This document shows positions 33,001 through 42,266 of a DNA stretch of 64,000 nucleotides, piece after piece (position 1 is the first letter of the stretch; each line of letters opens with the position of its first letter). The notes beneath the pieces were generated by a model, which worked only from the letters and a program-made list of their open reading frames with translations, was not told the origin of the DNA and made no database searches. Source of the DNA: a bacterium. Its GTDB lineage: Bacteria; Auribacterota; UBA6266. The position numbers and the translations under genes are program-made. The DNA lies in NCBI GenBank assembly GCA_023228325.1, contig JALOBK010000001.1:1651549-1715548 (forward strand), given 5' to 3'.

Positions 33001-35312
33001 TAAAGGTAATAAGAAATTTATGCGCGGCGTTATGTGTTTTTATAATCCTGGGGTTTTTATCAGGCGGCTGCGGCCATAAAGATGAAAAATTTGACCTTTC
33101 TAAAATAATAAAATCCCGCCCGAAAAAAAACTTTTCTGTTTATGATTACGCCAAAATACTCAGTTTTCCCGATGAGTATCTCATGAAACGAACTGGGAGT
33201 TTTAAAAAAGAATACAATATGGAAGTTGTGGTTGTGATAATACCTTCTTTGGACGGAAAAGATGTGGTAGAGGTATCTTCCGATCTGTTTTCAAATTGGA
33301 ACATTGGTAAAGACAACAATGGCAGAGGCATTTTGTTTCTTGTATCACAGGATGAGAATCTTGTTAAAGTTGAAGTAGGGTATGCGCTGGAAAATACGCT
33401 GACTGATTTTTTCTGCGGCTATATAGAACGCAATACAATGGCTCCTTTTTTCGAAAACAACCAGATAGACGAGGGATTCAGTTATTCCCTTTGGAGAATT
33501 GAAGATAGGATAGAGGGAAAATTGACTGACGGGAAAATAGAAAATCTCAAAAAAGCGGGTGATGAATATTTATCCGGCGGAGGAGGGGTGAAAGCAAAAA
33601 GTCCCATAGGAAAATTTCCTGTTTATCAGGAACTGCCGGATGTTGAAAAGGAATATTATTCCGCCCAGCCGACACCTGAACTTCTGTGGGAAAGGTACCT
33701 TGAGGCCATTAAAAATAATGTGACAGACCCTTCTTTGGGGATTTACGCTGAAAGCAAAAATGCCATGTTGAAACGTTATCAGGAATTCTCGACGGGATAT
33801 AACTGGGATTGTTATCAGAAATATTCGTCTTGTCCATATGAAATAAAAGAGAAGGGCGATTATGCCGTTCTTATCAGCGACCCCAGAGTTTTCTTTATGA
33901 AGAAAAACGAAAAGGGGTGGCAGATAGATTTCGTGAACATGAGAAAATGGTCGCGGGGAACTGAAGGCTGGATTATATGCGGAAGCAAGCATCCGTACAT
34001 ATTTCCTTTTAAGGAGGAAAAATATGCGTCCAGACTCAAAGATGGGCGGTATTTTTACGAGTATTCCAATGTTTCGGGTGTCTCCGATAATTTTGAAGAG
34101 TATCTGACTAAATATGAACGTTTACTTGAGGAAGACCCGGATAATGTCGACTATATGATAAAATTGGCGGAAGGTTATATGGACCTTACTTTGCCACACC
34201 TAGCGGTTCCTCTCTTTAAAAAAGCCATTCTGATTGAACCGGATAATCCTCTGCCCTATAAATATCTGGGGCTTATGTACAGAGATTTGCTGCACTGTTA
34301 CAAAGAGGCAGAGAAGTTCATTGACAAATATATAAAATTGCGTCCTTATGATCCCAAAGGGTATGAGTATGCGGGTAATTTATATATCAGGTTGGAAAGG
34401 ACTAAAGAGAACTGTGAGAAAGCCGCAAAATACTGGCTTGGATATGCCGAATGTTCTGAAAACAATAAGAATTATGGCTACAACAATGCTGGATATTTTT
34501 ATTTTAAATGTCAAAATTATGATAAAGCTGAGGAATGTTTTTATAAGGCGTTGAAACTTAATCCCAGGGATAAATATCCGATAGAGTGGCTTAAGAAAAT
34601 GCACTCTCCTATCCCTGCATTGCCTCAGGAAGAAAGTTCTCATACGGAAGTGGTTTTCGAGCAAAAACCTGTCAGCGGAGCCAAAGCATGGGCATTAGCA
34701 GCTTCAGCTGTTTTGACGGAGGTGAATGGGCGTAGTCATGTTTTACTAGGCACCAGGAAAGCAACAGAAAAAAACATTGAAAAACAGCGAAAAGCTATAG
34801 ATGAATGGTGGGACATAAAGACTAAAAAAGATTTGATAGGATCATTAAGATGGATTAAAGAAGGAGGTCACCGCAAAGGTTTTGAAAAAATGGGGGCATA
34901 TATCTCGTCATTAAATTTTGCCCAGTATAACCAGCTTCTGGCACAAGAGGGAACTAACCCTGAGAGTAAGAATAAAATAAATATTGTTTCCAAATATTAT
35001 AAGAAGCTTGGAGATAAGAGCCTGTTGGGGTGGGACTATTCCAGGTATATATCGCTTTGCAGATGGGGATACCTGACGGGGTTGTTATCTGAAGAAGAAA
35101 CATGGCAGTTGATTATGCCTGTGGTCCGTATGCTTCAGAAAAGATTTGATTCGTGGAAAGACCTTGGGGAGAATTACCTGATTGGGAGGCAATACTGGTC
35201 CTACAGCCAGACTCAAAAAAATGGGGATGAGTACGAAGAAGCATATCAAAAGCTGCTTAATGACCCCCGAAGCCCATGGAATACCCTGCCGTGGGATATG
35301 AACCTGAATTAG
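32997..35312 (+). CDS. Exported TPM domain - TPR - DUF1266 fusion protein
   Basis: The 771-residue protein opens with a hydrophobic export signal ending near LSGGCGHKDE, a possible lipobox. A TPM domain (about 45-175) contains FSVYDYAKILSFPDEYLM, NNGRGILFLVSQDE and VKVEVGYALENTLTD. A middle region of unknown fold is followed by TPR repeats (about 370-530, for example NAGYFYFKCQNYDKAEECFY). The C-terminal DUF1266-like domain (about 555-765) has LLGWDYSRYISLCRWGYLTG and LLSEEETWQLIMP. The TTG start overlaps lemA (TTGA). The combination is unusual; the function is unknown, probably envelope stress or assembly. Confidence 0.8.
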   Translation: MIKVIRNLCAALCVFIILGFLSGGCGHKDEKFDLSKIIKSRPKKNFSVYDYAKILSFPDEYLMKRTGSFKKEYNMEVVVVIIPSLDGKDVVEVSSDLFSNWNIGKDNNGRGILFLVSQDENLVKVEVGYALENTLTDFFCGYIERNTMAPFFENNQIDEGFSYSLWRIEDRIEGKLTDGKIENLKKAGDEYLSGGGGVKAKSPIGKFPVYQELPDVEKEYYSAQPTPELLWERYLEAIKNNVTDPSLGIYAESKNAMLKRYQEFSTGYNWDCYQKYSSCPYEIKEKGDYAVLISDPRVFFMKKNEKGWQIDFVNMRKWSRGTEGWIICGSKHPYIFPFKEEKYASRLKDGRYFYEYSNVSGVSDNFEEYLTKYERLLEEDPDNVDYMIKLAEGYMDLTLPHLAVPLFKKAILIEPDNPLPYKYLGLMYRDLLHCYKEAEKFIDKYIKLRPYDPKGYEYAGNLYIRLERTKENCEKAAKYWLGYAECSENNKNYGYNNAGYFYFKCQNYDKAEECFYKALKLNPRDKYPIEWLKKMHSPIPALPQEESSHTEVVFEQKPVSGAKAWALAASAVLTEVNGRSHVLLGTRKATEKNIEKQRKAIDEWWDIKTKKDLIGSLRWIKEGGHRKGFEKMGAYISSLNFAQYNQLLAQEGTNPESKNKINIVSKYYKKLGDKSLLGWDYSRYISLCRWGYLTGLLSEEETWQLIMPVVRMLQKRFDSWKDLGENYLIGRQYWSYSQTQKNGDEYEEAYQKLLNDPRSPWNTLPWDMNLN

Positions 35313-35342
35313 CGCAAGATAACAAAGATATTGTTGCATTTA

Positions 35343-35461
35343 TCTACTACGGCAAGCTCCTGCAATTCAACAAGATAGCAAAACCTTCCAAAGAAGAAAT
35401 CAAAGAAGCCTCCGAGCGCATTATGAGGGAGGTGGAGGCTTTGAAAGAGGGGGCTTCCTGA
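35343..35461 (+). pseudogene. Detached copy of the plsC 3' end
   Basis: Bases 35343-35455 repeat the plsC tail with one mismatch, and the plsC frame runs on to EGAS and TGA at 35459-35461. It has no start codon of its own family and no catalytic motif, so it is a remnant, not a gene. It probably marks the original plsC end before the lemA cassette came between. Confidence 0.85.
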
Positions 35462-35475
35462 AAGGCCTCTTTATT
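35444..35475 (+). terminator. Likely original plsC terminator, retained after the cassette
   Basis: AAAGAGG (35444-35450) pairs with CCTCTTT (35466-35472), with further CTT/AAG pairing inside, followed by ATTT. Its 5' arm lies inside the repeated plsC tail. Copy 1 has the 5' arm but not the 3' arm. Confidence 0.6.
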
Positions 35476-35544
35476 TGTTGCAAGGAATATGGATGTATGT
35501 TAGAATGATTTATCTGTTATAAATAATTCCATCCGGGGGTCTTG

Positions 35545-35865
35545 ATGGAGCCGTCTTTTGGCATTCGTTTATTGAACCTTTTTAAAGAAAGCGTAGAGCT
35601 GTCTTCAACCGAGATAGCCGCAGTCCTTGACATCAATCTTTCATCAGTTGAAAAGGGCCTGTTCGATTTTATGCAGAACGGATGGGTCCAGGCGAGAGTT
35701 TCCGGCGAGACATTATTTTATTCTCTGGTGAAAGAGCGCCTTCGGGAGATAAATTATTTTATTAATATGTACAGCCGCTCAAGGATGGAGAAAGATATTT
35801 CCCGCCTGGAAAACATACTTAAAGCCAGATTCTCAACCGAGGAACCGGCCAACTTTTCAAGTTAG
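35545..35865 (+). CDS. Small winged-helix DNA-binding protein
   Basis: The roughly 106-residue protein has a helix-turn-helix like ArsR or MarR domains. SVELSSTEIAAVLDINLSSV forms the turn, VEKGLFDFMQNGWVQARVSG the recognition helix and wing, and LREINYFINMYSR a C-terminal helix. No metal-binding cysteines are present. Its target is unknown. ATG 35545 follows GGGGG by 6 nt; a TTG one codon earlier is the alternative. It stands alone between the cassette and rpsA, with weak promoter-like sequence TTGCAA-17-TAGAAT at 35478-35506. Confidence 0.7.
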   Translation: MEPSFGIRLLNLFKESVELSSTEIAAVLDINLSSVEKGLFDFMQNGWVQARVSGETLFYSLVKERLREINYFINMYSRSRMEKDISRLENILKARFSTEEPANFSS

Positions 35866-35919
35866 TTTCGCATTCGTTTATATAATTCTTTCCGAGATGT
35901 GGCGTTAGCGTTATTTCTC

Positions 35920-35949
35920 TTGACAATTCTTGCGGCTATTTAATATCAT
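35920..35949 (+). promoter_or_regulatory. Promoter of rpsA
   Basis: TTGACA (35920-35925) and TATCAT (35944-35949) are 18 nt apart and lie about 65 nt before the rpsA start. The leader ends in a strong AGGAGG at 36000-36005. Confidence 0.6.
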
Positions 35950-36015
35950 ACACACTCACTTTTTATCTGATTCATTTTAGATAGAAAGAATATATTAAAA
36001 GGAGGAAATAGCAAG

Positions 36016-37737
36016 GTGATAGCAAAAGAACTGAAAACCAAACAAACACTCGAAGAGCTTGATGAGTCAAGCGAAAATTCTGCTGGAAAGGAGGGCATGC
36101 TTTCCGATGACGAGCTCAGCAAGTTATATGAGCAGAGCTTCAAAGTTCTCGAAGAAGGGAAAATAGTTGACGGAACCATTATCAGCAAGGATGAAAAAGG
36201 CGTGATTGTTGATGTTGGTTATAAATCAGAAGGTTTTGTTGCCAAAGAGGAATTCCGCGATTACGACAAAGTCAAAGTCGGCGATAAAATAAATGTGATG
36301 ATAGAAGAAAAAGAAAACGAGGACGGTATAATAGTACTTTCGAAACTGAAAGCCGACCGGTCGCTTAACTGGGAAAAAACAATTTCTTCCTGCGAAGAAG
36401 GAAAAGTCCTTAAAGGAAGGATATTCAGGAAGGTCAAAGGCGGGCTTATGGTTGATATCGGGATGGAAGCGTTCCTGCCGGCTTCCCAGATAGACGTTAA
36501 ACACATTTTCAATATGGATGATTATATCGGCAAAGAGTATGATTTTAAAATAATCAAGATTAATCCCCAGAGAAAGAACATAGTCGTTTCAAGGAGAGAA
36601 CTGCTTGAAGAAGAACGGCAGAGAAGTAAATCGAAACTCATCCAAAACGTGGAAGAAGGACAGATCAGGAAAGGGTTTGTAAAAAATATCACTGATTTCG
36701 GCGCGTTTATTGACCTTGGCGGAATAGACGGACTTCTTCATATTACCGATATGACGTGGGGAAGAATATCTCATCCGTCCGAACTGCTTGCTGTCGGCGA
36801 CCACGTTGAAGTGATGATACTTGAATTTGACAGGGAAAAAGAAAGGATTTCCCTGGGGTTGAAACAGAAAACGGCTAACCCATGGGAAGACATTGAAGAA
36901 AAATACCCGGTCGGCTCGAAAATCAAGGGTAAAGTGGTAAGTATTATGCCTTACGGCGCTTTTGTAGAGGTGGAAAAAGGCATAGAAGGCTTAATCCATA
37001 TTTCAGAGTTGTCCTGGACGAAAAGGATTAACCATCCGTCCGAGATGCTTGCTGTCGGGGACAGTGTTGAAGCGATGGTCCTTAATCTCGACAAATCCAA
37101 CCAGAAAATTTCGCTTGGATTAAAACAAACTGAACATAATCCCTGGGAAAAAATAGAGGAAAAATATCCTGCAGGCACCAAGATACGCGGGAAAGTCAGG
37201 AATCTTACCAACTACGGGGCTTTTGTTGAGTTGGAGGATGGTATTGACGGATTAATACATATATCCGATATGTCATGGACAAGAAAGATCAACACCCCTT
37301 CGGAAATCCTTAAGAAAGGTGATCTGGTAGAGGCTCAGATAATTTCCATAGACAAGGATAATAAAAAGATTGCGCTGGGAATGAAGCAGTTACAGCCCGA
37401 TCCGTGGGACCAGGTCAAGGATTCTTTTAAAATAGGCGATGTAGTTAAGGGAAAAGTTAACAAGATAACGAAGTTCGGAGCTTTCGTGGAAATCGGCGAA
37501 GGAGTGGAAGGGCTTATCCATATTTCTCAATTGTCGGATAAACCCGTTGAGAAGGTAACTGATATATTGAAAGAGGGTCAGGAAGTTGAAGCAATGGTCA
37601 TTAAAGTGGAAAAAGAAGAGAGGAAGATAGCTTTAAGCCTTAAGGATGCATCGGGACCGGAAACAGGCAAGTCAGAGGATGAAGAAACAGCGGAAGAAAA
37701 CTCCGGTGAGCATGATGAAGAACCGGAATCGAAATAA
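36016..37737 (+). CDS. rpsA: Ribosomal protein S1
   Basis: S1 unwinds and docks mRNA on the 30S subunit. The 573-residue protein has about six S1 (OB-fold) repeats. Typical ones are ITDFGAFIDLGGIDGLLHIT, VVSIMPYGAFVEVEKGIEGL, VRNLTNYGAFVELEDGIDGL and ITKFGAFVEIGEGVEGLIHI. An acidic N-terminal lead and an acidic tail (EDEETAEENSGEHDEEPE) flank them. The start is GTG 36016, with AGGAGG about 11 nt before it. In many bacteria rpsA follows cmk directly; here plsC, the lemA cassette and a winged-helix gene come between. Confidence 0.96.
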   Translation: MIAKELKTKQTLEELDESSENSAGKEGMLSDDELSKLYEQSFKVLEEGKIVDGTIISKDEKGVIVDVGYKSEGFVAKEEFRDYDKVKVGDKINVMIEEKENEDGIIVLSKLKADRSLNWEKTISSCEEGKVLKGRIFRKVKGGLMVDIGMEAFLPASQIDVKHIFNMDDYIGKEYDFKIIKINPQRKNIVVSRRELLEEERQRSKSKLIQNVEEGQIRKGFVKNITDFGAFIDLGGIDGLLHITDMTWGRISHPSELLAVGDHVEVMILEFDREKERISLGLKQKTANPWEDIEEKYPVGSKIKGKVVSIMPYGAFVEVEKGIEGLIHISELSWTKRINHPSEMLAVGDSVEAMVLNLDKSNQKISLGLKQTEHNPWEKIEEKYPAGTKIRGKVRNLTNYGAFVELEDGIDGLIHISDMSWTRKINTPSEILKKGDLVEAQIISIDKDNKKIALGMKQLQPDPWDQVKDSFKIGDVVKGKVNKITKFGAFVEIGEGVEGLIHISQLSDKPVEKVTDILKEGQEVEAMVIKVEKEERKIALSLKDASGPETGKSEDEETAEENSGEHDEEPESK

Positions 37738-37748
37738 ATCTTAATAAA

Positions 37749-37778
37749 AAGGGACTTGGTCAAACAAGTCCCTTTTTT
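37749..37778 (+). terminator. Terminator after rpsA
   Basis: GGGACTTG and CAAGTCCC form a perfect 8-bp stem with a GTCAAA loop followed by six T, 13 nt after the rpsA stop. Confidence 0.92.
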
Positions 37779-37801
37779 CGCGCCTTTTTCAGGAGATAGT
37801 C

Positions 37802-39022
37802 GTGAATATTACGGAACAGTTAAAAATCTTATGCGGCGGGGTTGAAGAAATAATACCCGAAGCGGAATTCAAAAACAAACTTGAAAAGTCCGCTTCCACA
37901 GGTAAACCGCTGAGGATAAAATGCGGAATTGACCCCACGAAACCCGATGTGCATATCGGACACCTTGTCCCTTACAGAAAGATGAGGCAGTTTCAGGATT
38001 TAGGGCATACAGGTGTTGTGATAATAGGTGATTACACCGCTTCGATCGGGGATCCTACCGGAAAATCCGAAGAGAGACCTCATCTTACACCGGAAGAAGC
38101 TAAAAGAAACGCTGAAAAATATCTCGAACAGTTATATAAAATTCTGGATCCGGAAAAAACAAAAGTTCATTTTAACGGCGAATGGTTTTCAAAATTTTCC
38201 TTTAAAGATGTACTGGGCCTTGCGAGTAAAGTTACATTTGCGCAGATAATGGCCCATGAAACTTTCAGGACGAGATATGAAAAGGGAGAGCCGCTCTCTA
38301 TGCATGAACTTATGTATCCCCTTCTCCAGGGATATGATTCCGTTGAAATAAACGCGGATGTTGAATTAGGCGCTACTGAACAGAAATTCAATATTCTTAT
38401 GGGTCGGGAATTACAGAGAGCTTTCGGAAAAGAACCTCAGGTCGCGATGCTGTTTCCTATTCTTACAGGCATAGACGGAATAAATAAAATGTCAAAATCC
38501 TTGGGTAATTACATCGGTTTGAATGACAAGCCGGATGATATTTTCGGCAAAGTCATGAGCATACCCGACAGCGCAATCATAAATTTTGTTGTTTACGGAA
38601 CATCCACAGGACAGGATTTTGCCGATAAAGCAAAAAACCATCTTAAATCCGGTAAAAATCCGAGAGATTTGAAACTTGAACTTGCGGAAATAATCGTGAA
38701 AGAACTATCTTCCGGGGATGATGCCGTTAAAGCGCGTGAAAATTTTCTTAATACTTTCAGCAGGAAAACAGGCCCGGCGGAAGAGCTTATTCAGACAATC
38801 AGCATAAAACCGGGAAAATACTGGGCAGTGAAACTGCTCGTCGATAACGGCTGCGCTAAAAGCAACGGAGAAGCCCGGAGACTAATTGAGCAAGGCGGGT
38901 TTGCAATCGGAGATGTAAAGATAGACGATGTTGATTTGGAAGTGAATGTGCCGGAAGACACAGACGGTAAATTGCTGAAAATAGGGAAAAAGAAATTCGC
39001 GCGCATTGTTGCCAAAAAATAA
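37802..39022 (+). CDS. tyrS: Tyrosyl-tRNA synthetase
   Basis: This class I synthetase charges tRNA-Tyr. The 406-residue protein is of the TyrZ-like bacterial type. It has GIDPTKPDVHIGHLVPYRKM (HIGH near residue 53), VIIGDYTASIGDPTGKSEER, LLQGYDSVEINADVELGATE and INKMSKSLGNYIGL (KMSKS). A C-terminal S4 RNA-binding domain (about 340-400) begins WAVKLLVDNGCAKSNGEARR. The GTG start is 24 nt after the rpsA terminator. The rRNA promoters begin 24 nt after its stop. Confidence 0.96.
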   Translation: MNITEQLKILCGGVEEIIPEAEFKNKLEKSASTGKPLRIKCGIDPTKPDVHIGHLVPYRKMRQFQDLGHTGVVIIGDYTASIGDPTGKSEERPHLTPEEAKRNAEKYLEQLYKILDPEKTKVHFNGEWFSKFSFKDVLGLASKVTFAQIMAHETFRTRYEKGEPLSMHELMYPLLQGYDSVEINADVELGATEQKFNILMGRELQRAFGKEPQVAMLFPILTGIDGINKMSKSLGNYIGLNDKPDDIFGKVMSIPDSAIINFVVYGTSTGQDFADKAKNHLKSGKNPRDLKLELAEIIVKELSSGDDAVKARENFLNTFSRKTGPAEELIQTISIKPGKYWAVKLLVDNGCAKSNGEARRLIEQGGFAIGDVKIDDVDLEVNVPEDTDGKLLKIGKKKFARIVAKK

Positions 39023-39045
39023 TTTATATTTTTTGTAGAAAAAAG

Positions 39046-39074
39046 TTGACATAGCTTTTCAGTTTTAATATTAT
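39046..39074 (+). promoter_or_regulatory. rRNA operon promoter P1
   Basis: TTGACA (39046-39051) and TATTAT (39069-39074) are exactly 17 nt apart. A boxA-like TGCTCTTTATAAT follows at 39083. Confidence 0.8.
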
Positions 39075-39149
39075 GGTCGCCGTGCTCTTTATAATGTAAA
39101 TAGAAAAATAGCGGTTTTTATCGTGTAAAATAAATATTTGTAAAAGGTA

Positions 39150-39177
39150 TTGACAAATAGAGATTTCAGAGTATATT
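39150..39177 (+). promoter_or_regulatory. rRNA operon promoter P2
   Basis: TTGACA (39150-39155) and TATATT (39172-39177) are 16 nt apart, about 195 nt before the 16S gene. Tandem promoters are usual for rRNA operons. Confidence 0.75.
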
Positions 39178-39230
39178 TGTTAAAGGCAAGAGCAAGCTAA
39201 TATCTTTTATTAAAATTTTGTTATTTGATA

Positions 39231-39260
39231 AAGTGACAGCTTTCAGGTTGTCACTTTTTT
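39231..39260 (+). promoter_or_regulatory. Terminator-like hairpin in the rRNA leader
   Basis: AAGTGACA (39231-39238) and TGTCACTT (39249-39256) form an 8-bp stem with a 10-nt loop, followed by a T run to 39260. It lies after both promoters and before boxA, so transcripts must pass it to reach 16S. Confidence 0.6.
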
Positions 39261-39272
39261 CTGCGGTTTTTC

Positions 39273-39284
39273 TGCTCTTTGAAA
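39273..39284 (+). promoter_or_regulatory. boxA antitermination element
   Basis: TGCTCTTTGAAA matches the boxA consensus (TGCTCTTTAACA) and sits about 100 nt before 16S, directly after the terminator-like hairpin and before the processing stem. Confidence 0.75.
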
Positions 39285-39287
39285 TTT

Positions 39288-39317
39288 GAATAGTATGATG
39301 TGAATTGTGCAAGGTGC
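39288..39317 (+). other. 5' strand of the 16S rRNA processing stem
   Basis: GAATAGTATGATGT (39288-39301) is complementary to ACATCATACTATTC (41031-41044), and TGTGCAAG with TGC to GCACTTGCACA (41019-41029). The two arms bracket 16S and form the expected RNase III processing stem. Confidence 0.85.
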
Positions 39318-39336
39318 TTCTGTTTATTTAAGAAAT

Positions 39337-39371
39337 ACCTGATACTTTTAAGTGTCAGGTTCAAGCTTTTT

Positions 39372-39374
<3 letters not shown>
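39337..39374 (+). other. Hairpin plus T run immediately before 16S
   Basis: ACCTGATAC (39337-39345) pairs with GTGTCAGGT (39352-39360) over nine pairs with loop TTTTAA. After TCAAGC a seven-T run follows, up to the mature 16S end. It may be a leader or processing structure. Confidence 0.6.
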
Positions 39375-40932
<1,558 letters not shown>

Positions 40933-41018
40933 CTAAGGAGTAACCGCCTGCAATGGATTTATTCATTATAGGTAATGATTTTCGACCTGTAAAAAGGCGA
41001 AAATCTGGTAGGTCGGTA

Positions 41019-41044
41019 GCACTTGCACAAACATCATACTATTC
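41019..41044 (+). other. 3' strand of the 16S rRNA processing stem
   Basis: GCACTTGCACA and ACATCATACTATTC pair with the leader arm at 39288-39317, bringing both 16S ends together for cleavage. The rest of the 16S-tRNA spacer (40933-41142) holds no gene. Confidence 0.85.
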
Positions 41045-41142
41045 AGGTTTTAAAGAGCTTGTTCTTTTAAGATTTTTTAAAATGGTTGGTTCACGAAAGG
41101 ACAACGGACCTTGCAGTTGGCCAATTCGCGACCTTAATTGGA

Positions 41143-41219
41143 GGGCCTATAGCTCAGTTGGTTAGAGCGCAGCCCTGATAAGGCTGAGGTCGGTAGTTCG
41201 ACTCTACCTGGGCCCACCA
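41143..41219 (+). tRNA. tRNA-Ile (anticodon GAT)
   Basis: A full cloverleaf begins GGGCCTATAGCTCAG. The anticodon arm is CAGCC-CTGATAA-GGCTG (GAT). The T arm has GGTAGTTCGACTCTACC and CCA is encoded. It stands in the 16S-23S spacer, the usual place. Confidence 0.98.
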
Positions 41220-41224
41220 CCAAC

Positions 41225-41345
41225 AAAAATTTTGTTTAAAAATTCGAAATACAAATATCGAAACGAAAAGTAAAGTATTGAATTTGAATATTGTTTTGGA
41301 TTTCGAAATTATAATTTAGGATTTTATTTTTTTTGATCTTTTTGA
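41225..41345 (+). repeat. Degenerate ATTTCGAA-type word repeat in the rRNA spacer
   Basis: Between the two tRNAs the spacer reads AAAAATTCGAAATACAAA, TATCGAAACGAAAAG, GAATTTGAATATTG and GGATTTCGAAATTATAAT. This is the same word style as the copies at 22.2, 28.6 and 31.0 kb. No frame or conserved RNA element is seen. Confidence 0.6.
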
Positions 41346-41413
41346 TTTTTTATAAAGCACTGGAAGGGTATTTGCCCTTACTTTCCGGCTTCCTTAATAA
41401 AGGAAGATAATTG

Positions 41414-41490
41414 TGGGGTAGTAGCTCATCTGGTAGAGCGCCGCCCTTGCAAGGCGGAGGTAAGGGGTTCGAGTCCCCTCTACTCCACCA
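41414..41490 (+). tRNA. tRNA-Ala (anticodon TGC)
   Basis: The cloverleaf has acceptor stem GGGGTAG/CTACTCC with the G3-U70 pair that marks tRNA-Ala. The anticodon arm is CCGCC-CTTGCAA-GGCGG (TGC), the T arm has AGGGGTTCGAGTCCCCT, and CCA is encoded. The variable loop reads as 6 nt, one more than usual. Confidence 0.97.
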
Positions 41491-41540
41491 GTGAACCGTC
41501 GCTCCGAAAGAAGGTTCAGGTTAAGGTTGAGGGAAATAGG

Positions 41541-41595
41541 TTTTAATATTAAGTTAAGATTGAGAATGAATCTCGGTTTTAACTTAATATTAAAA
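41541..41595 (+). repeat. Long inverted repeat between tRNA-Ala and 23S
   Basis: TTTTAATATTAAGTTAA (41541-41557) and its exact reverse complement (41579-41595) form a 17-bp stem. GAGA/TCTC pairing further in can extend it. There is no T run, so it is not a standard terminator. Confidence 0.8.
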
Positions 41596-41615
41596 GCTGA
41601 AAAAACAGAGCTTTT

Positions 41616-41640
41616 ATTTGTTCTTTGACAACTGAATATC
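41616..41640 (+). promoter_or_regulatory. Spacer boxA and 5' arm of the 23S processing stem
   Basis: TTTGTTCTTTGACAAC resembles spacer boxA. It runs into ACTGAATATC (41631-41640), which is exactly complementary to GATATTCAGT at 45505-45514 beyond the 23S gene. Further pairing between the flanks is visible. Confidence 0.7.
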
Positions 41641-42219
41641 AGTAACAATAGAGAACTGCTGCAACAATTGAGCAATATAGGATTCTTTAAGGTCAAGCTA
41701 TTAAGGGTATGCAGTGGATGCCTTGGCATCGTTAGGCGATGAAGGACGTGGTAAGCTGCGAAAAGCTTCGGGGAGGCGCAAACTGCCGTTAATCCGGAGA
41801 TGTCCGAATGGGGAAACCTATTTCAGGTAATACTGAAATACCTTGTGCTGAATACATAGGCACAAGGAGCGAAACTGGGAAAACTGAAACATCTAAGTAA
41901 CCCAAGGAAAAGAAAACGATAGTGATTTCCTGAGTAGTGGCGAGCGAAACGGAAAAAATTTGCCTAAACCTGATAAGTGTCAAGCCGGCAGGCGTTGCTT
42001 ATCGGGTGTCGCGGGATCCAATGATTTCAATCTGCCGATTGGAAGAGAAGTTACAAATCTGTTTTTTAGCGGAATAGTCTGGAAAGTCTTCCCATAGAAG
42101 GTGAAAGGCCTGTACGCGAAAAGAAGCAGACTTCTTATTTGGATTCCCGAGTACTGTCAGACACGTGGAACCTGGCAGGAATTTGCCCCGACCACGGGGT
42201 AAGGCTAAATACTAAACGA

Positions 42220-42266
<47 letters not shown>

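Noticed and set aside
35276..35461. A 61-codon frame running through the second copy of the plsC tail as a small gene.
   Set aside because: Most of it is the duplicated plsC end, it starts inside the previous gene, and it lacks a ribosome-binding site; a remnant is the better reading.
37802..39022. tyrS next to a group I intron-bearing rRNA operon, recalling the fungal mitochondrial TyrRS that helps group I introns splice.
   Set aside because: The protein is an ordinary bacterial TyrZ-type enzyme without the extra N-terminal RNA-binding helix of the fungal protein, and adjacency to rRNA can be chance.
41414..41490. The 6-nt variable loop of tRNA-Ala as a sign of a defective tRNA.
   Set aside because: All stems, the G3-U70 identity pair, the anticodon and CCA are intact, so it is treated as a functional gene.
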